Shown here: positions 60,244 through 64,000 of the stretch, piece after piece
Layout of the letters: each line of letters opens with the position of its first letter
Numbering within the stretch: position 1 is the stretch's first letter
NCBI GenBank assembly: GCA_025330725.1
Contig: JAIWND010000007.1
Span: forward strand, 372,001 to 436,000
Direction of reading: 5' to 3'
DNA length: 64,000 bases
From: Chlamydoabsidia padenii
Taxonomy: Eukaryota; Mucoromycota; Mucoromycetes; Mucorales; Cunninghamellaceae
Made by a program: the position numbers and the translations under genes
The notes under the pieces: model-generated
What the model was told of the DNA's origin: nothing
Seen by the model: only the letters and a program-made list of their open reading frames with translations
The model's database searches: none

Positions 60244-61794
60244 AGGGAGAAAGAGAGAGAGGAGAGTGAGCTGCGTTTCTACTTTTATTTTTCAACTCGT
60301 GCTTTGTCTAGTTACACGAAAAATATTTTCAGGCTCAGGCATGAGCGGCATTTGAAATCCACATATACAAAGCCTGCCATTAAAGTATGTACAGTACATA
60401 ATAGACAAGTAAAACATGTGATATAATCTTTTATTCATGTTAATAGTAGTAAAAAGATGCTTTATTGGTGATAGGGGACTATTTTTAAGACTAATCCTAT
60501 ATATACTAACATTTATTCTATTACTGGTATCAGTAGTAATGCCTTGACCAGAGGGTATCTTGGATAGTGCAAGATAAACTTGAATTACTAGCCAAAAGTC
60601 CTGTTACGGGTTCAAAGACAAGACGCGCATATGATTTATTATTTTGCCCCACATTAATCCTACAGTTAAAAGAAAAAGGAAGAGTTAAAAAGTCATATAC
60701 CCCTACCTATGTGCCTCTTGTCTGACATTGTTAGAGTTGCATCCATCACCTTGTCGAGTATCATTCAATTTACCAATACAATCGGGTATCAAAAGAAAAC
60801 ACAGGTGTGTGCAGCCTTGTCTACTTTAAAAAGGATATACTATTGCTGTCGCTAGCCACCAGATGTTTCATGAAGGAAGCCTACTTTAAAAAAAGGCGAT
60901 GTAATAAAGATAAGTACAGTGAGGCAGTAAAGTAAGTATCCGGTTGTTATATCTCCCTTAACTTCTTATCCAAGGATACGACTTGCACCAAATACATAAA
61001 GTAACAAACAGTCCACCGCAAGCTGATGTGTGAGTGTAAGCATCATCGTTGTGTCATCCAAAAGTAGCTAGTAAGATTGTTATACAAGAAGACTGAATAT
61101 ATTGTAAACATGCTGAATGGGATAAGTTGACAGAGAATGATATCAAAAAAAAAAAGGAGAGGGAAGAGATCGTACTTTTTCGATTCCCGATTCTGCGGGA
61201 TTTGAAAAAAAGATTGTCCATTCCTGCCGTGTAAAAGCACCGAGATCAAACTAGGTTTCAAAACCCGCCGGCCCCTGGCAGTTTCCTTTCTCAAAATGGA
61301 GAACATTATTACCAAACCAATGAATTAAAAAAATGTTTTGTGTCCTTTATGATGTATTCTAAGTATACACTACAGCAAATATCCTGCTTTCAGGCACTCA
61401 CTTCAATCAAACCAAGATTAAGTTGATATGTACTCATCATTCCTTTCGCATTGGCAAAACCAAAAAAAAGTCCATCTCATTATTTTTTTGTTGGTTATGA
61501 TGCTAAACCAGAATCAGGAAAAGAAAGATGGATCAAAGTGAAAGAAGTATAGTAGACAAGTCGGGCTTTTCAAAATCCGCTTCATGCGAATGATGTATGC
61601 GAACCTAATGTTATGCACGTATTTGGTCAACACCCAGACAACTACCTATGTACCCACTACTTTTTCCATTTATCACAGCATCCTATGTATAAAAGTGTTC
61701 CTAATAAAAGATGGTTTTTATTTAACAATGGTAACAAAAATAAGCATGTAAAAGTATAAAGTAAAACAGGAGGGAGAGGAGACTAGACTAACAT
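60181..61794. other. Intergenic with possible minus-strand exons
   Basis: The left edge is the LIM gene 5' region with an A29 run (60213-60241) and GCGGCATTTGAAATCC (60345-60360). Farther right are two strong motif copies: GCGGGATTTGAAA (61194-61206) and GGTTTCAAAACCCGCCGG (61254-61271), with no recognised gene beside them. The cryptic exons listed next may belong to them. The 61043-61315 ORF is rejected. Confidence 0.45.
60530..60825 (-). pseudogene. Possible two-exon remnant or unannotated C-terminus
   Basis: Exon 60659-60530 reads INVGQNNKSYARLVFEPVTG and on to a TGA after WSRHYY, with AATAAA 13 nt downstream. It joins in phase across a well-formed intron (60706-60660: GTAGGG donor, TTTTTAAC, CTGTAG acceptor) to an open stretch (60825-60707; CFLLIPDCIGKLNDTRQGDG). 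No ATG or upstream exon can be joined with confidence. It is either the end of a small gene starting near 61045-61095, or chance. Confidence 0.25.
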
Positions 61795-62833
61795 CTATTC
61801 TTCTAACCCATTGATAGTAAGACTTGGTGATGGTGATGATCCAGATTGTGGTATTTGGAAGAGACCAGTGAATTTACCCCAATAGTATTCGATTATTTCC
61901 TGTAAACGATCCAAGTATGTGTTGCGGATGGCTTCAAGTTGCAATGACAAAGAATCCACAAAGTTCTTGTTATGAGTATAAAAAGATGGTAAGCTGAATA
62001 GCATCAAGACACCAAGAGTAGCCAAAGTCCGGAAAGAGATGATCGTCGTTAGGTTCCATGATGCATAAAATATTCCAAACCACTAGAAAAAGAATAACAT
62101 CAGATCACCATCCAGTCATTTGTCCCAATTCCAGTCATTACTATACCTTTGCACTTTCGGCTGAGTTATCAATAAGAAGAATATGTATCAACTTTTGTAA
62201 CAATGGATCCAGTTTATCAGCGATCAATAAGGTATTGTGTCGAAGGAAGGTCCGATCCATCCATACTATTTTAGTGTCATACAGATAGGCACTAGAGAAG
62301 AAAAAACAACAACAAAACAACAAAAAACAAAAGCAAATGTGAATCAAACAAAAAAAAAAAAATGTTTACCCTACCTATAAGGATTACTACCGGTATGACC
62401 AGCAAAGATCCGCGAAGTTTGAATAGCAAGATTGACATATACCAGATTGATCCCAATAGTCAAAGTCAGAAGAGCAGAGATCACTTGAATGAAGGAATAG
62501 GAAGCTGACACATAAAGTCCAGTCATGGCAAGCACAAAACATATGCTAGTTTGTATCGGATGACTCCATAATAAAAGTTGTCGTACTTTTTGTTCAATGA
62601 GCTTGGTGTGTTCCTTTTTATCGTGTTCATCTAACCACAGAGAAGGATCAACAACAACAACAAAAAGGAAAAAGTTAGCAAGTCAGCATTCTTTTTATAT
62701 ATACCAGTTTACCATCATGAGGAAGCTTCCTCGTCTCTTTGGTTATTGATGTGGATGCTAGTGGTATCAAGTTTCTCGTAGTTGAATGAGTATCATTGTT
62801 CGATGGTGAAGGATCGGCTGCGTTTGCTGTCAT
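61795..62833 (-). CDS. Reticulon-domain ER membrane protein
   Basis: Four exons: 62833-62713, 62630-62375, 62291-62147 and 62082-61795, giving 269 residues. A Ser/Thr/Asn-rich N-terminus leads to the reticulon homology domain: VRQLLLWSHPIQTS, a long hydrophobic hairpin (CFVLAMTGLYVSASYSFIQV, then ALLTLTIGINLVYVNLAI), a roughly 65-residue polar loop, and a second hydrophobic hairpin (TIISFRTLATLGVLMLFSLP), followed by an amphipathic C-terminal helix (RLQEIIEYYWGKFTG). Reticulons insert as wedges and shape tubular ER. The ATG at 62833 is chosen because upstream sequence carries a T/A run; the motif TTTCAAATCGCG is at 63021-63032. Confidence 0.88.
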
Positions 62834-63487
62834 TACTGTTTGAGTACTGCTGATAAAGTTATTGACTGAGTCCACCTTTATACTTTTTACTTGTTGGATC
62901 AAAAAAGTATAGTATTCGCTATCACAGTTTGTTTCAAAAAGAGGAAGGAAAAAAAAAAAAAAGGTGTGCGAAAAATACAACTCTGCAAAATATGCAAACA
63001 AGACCCGCCCACCAGTAAACTTTCAAATCGCGATACCTACCACCATCACCTGTTAATACAGTAACATTCTTTTATTTATATGTTCATTATAAATATTCCC
63101 ATAGCCAACACTGTTATTTATTATCTTGACCATAATATGTCTATTGTACTACTATATTTCCTAATGCCGTATTCCAAGATAGTTGTAACCCAAGAAGATT
63201 CAGGGTAATAGGGGTGATGAGAATACAAAATTAACAATTAAGTGTATACTATAATGTTTTTAAAGGATGACAACAGTAATAACACTATTAATTAAGGGTA
63301 GCAATGAGGGTTAATAAACAAGAGTAAACTAGTGAAGGTAAAAAAAAAAAAGAGAAAGGGGTCGGGAGATGAATATGATCCATTCCAAAAAGCAACAAAG
63401 AGGAGGGGTTCATGAGTTCAATCCATGGACCTAGTTGTACTACAATACCACAAGTAGAAGATACACACCACATTTATCAATAATCCA
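62834..63487. other. Intergenic
   Basis: Reticulon promoter (motif at 63021-63032, a related ACCCGCCCACC just before it) and AT-rich 3' flank of the next minus-strand gene. No gene seen. Confidence 0.5.
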
Positions 63488-64000
63488 TTAGTATTGAGTG
63501 TATGCTTGACTAGCTTGGCTTCGTAAATCAAAATCTTGACTATTAAGGGCAGATATATCTTGAGATTTGTAATCATCGAATGAGAATCCATCTTGACTCA
63601 TCAAACCTGATGATACAGAGGAACCGTTGTTGTTGCCTGTATTGTTACTGTTGCCACCACCATTACCATTCGCCATTTCAGTCATCATACGCAAGCGATC
63701 ACTTTGAGATAAGGCCAAACCAATAGACGATTGACTGCTGTACGTGTTTTGAAATGATATATTGCCGCTTCCACCCCATCCAAACGCATGATTGGAAAAT
63801 GTTGATGATCCCGCCGTATAAGGTATTTGATTTTCCGTTGCTTGTTTATAGTTTTTCCGGTTAAAGACACTTGACTGTGACAGATCTTGAGAGAATGGGC
63901 CATTAGCAGATGGGATGAATGGAATGCTGATTTGAGAGGAAGGCATAGAACCAAGGTCGGAGGGAATATAGCCAACAGGATCGTGAGTGTGCATAAAATC
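63488..64000 (-). CDS. C-terminal region of a UPF1/NAM7-like RNA helicase (partial)
   Basis: The frame is open to the window edge; the stop is at 63488. The visible 170 residues read HTHDPVGYIPSDLGSM, PSSQISIPF, SQDLSQSSVF, then Gly/Asn/Ser-rich repeats, and end in a cluster of SQ dipeptides (LMSQDGFSFDDYKSQDI, SQDFDLRSQASQAYTQY). An SQ-rich tail ending in a Gln-Tyr dipeptide is characteristic of Upf1, where SQ sites are phosphorylated in nonsense-mediated decay. The helicase core lies outside the window, so the identity rests on the tail only. Confidence 0.6.
   Translation of the reverse strand, partial: DFMHTHDPVGYIPSDLGSMPSSQISIPFIPSANGPFSQDLSQSSVFNRKNYKQATENQIPYTAGSSTFSNHAFGWGGSGNISFQNTYSSQSSIGLALSQSDRLRMMTEMANGNGGGNSNNTGNNNGSSVSSGLMSQDGFSFDDYKSQDISALNSQDFDLRSQASQAYTQY

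Noticed and set aside
61043..61315. Minus ORF of 90 codons
   Set aside because: It translates the two promoter-motif copies and an A run; not protein-like.

Overview
The window is nuclear DNA of a fungus, most likely an early-diverging (Mucoromycota-type) one. Genes are interrupted by many short introns (about 50-120 nt) with GTAAGT-like donors, TACTAAC/CTAAT-like branch points and TAG/CAG acceptors. The intergenic DNA is AT-rich with long homopolymer runs. The protein set is fungal (Zn2Cys6 factors, Cdc24, Unc104-type kinesin, PTC2/3-type phosphatase), but it also includes architectures I associate with animals or early-diverging fungi: a WW-MyTH4-RhoGAP protein and an HSCB with a tetracysteine N-terminus. 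There are no operons, rRNA genes or CRISPR arrays. Exon boundaries were worked out by eye from splice signals and reading-frame continuity; each model's summed exons are divisible by three.

Layout. 1-494 (-): membrane protein running off the left edge. 1918-2856 (+): small Zn2Cys6 regulator. 3439-18790 (all -): UPF0658-type membrane protein, KCTD-type BTB protein, WW-MyTH4-RhoGAP, HSPA12-like Hsp70, Cdc24 RhoGEF, and the Fe-S cochaperone HSCB/Jac1. 19380-32743 (+): a 15-exon acyl-CoA-reductase/acyltransferase fusion with substituted active-site residues, ATPase inhibitor IF1, a short-chain dehydrogenase, a decayed membrane-protein gene, a heat shock factor, a small unknown protein and ribosomal protein eL18. 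33110-33182: tRNA-Thr(CGU). 33421-33930: a candidate non-autonomous element with 25-bp inverted ends and two internal 145-bp direct repeats. 34220-37522 (-): LRR protein, unknown small protein, Gln-rich protein. 38887-44682 (+): Zn2Cys6/fungal_trans regulator, thaumatin-like secreted protein, Pho80-type cyclin, tRNA adenosine deaminase Tad2. 44845-64000 (-): PP2C, kinesin-3, mitochondrial tRNA GTPase Mss1/MnmE, ER PDI-like protein (RDEL end), four-LIM protein, reticulon, and the C-terminus of what looks like Upf1.

Two observations stand out. First, the FAR/acyltransferase fusion keeps both folds' framing motifs but has lost the catalytic Lys of the reductase YxxxK motif (Met instead) and the catalytic His of the acyltransferase HxxxxD motif (Ser instead). 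Second, a motif of the form TTT(C/A/G)AAATCCCG(C), or its complement GCGGGATTTGAAA, recurs within a few hundred bases upstream of most genes in the window. It also lies near the tRNA gene and inside two introns, so it looks like a lineage-specific promoter element.
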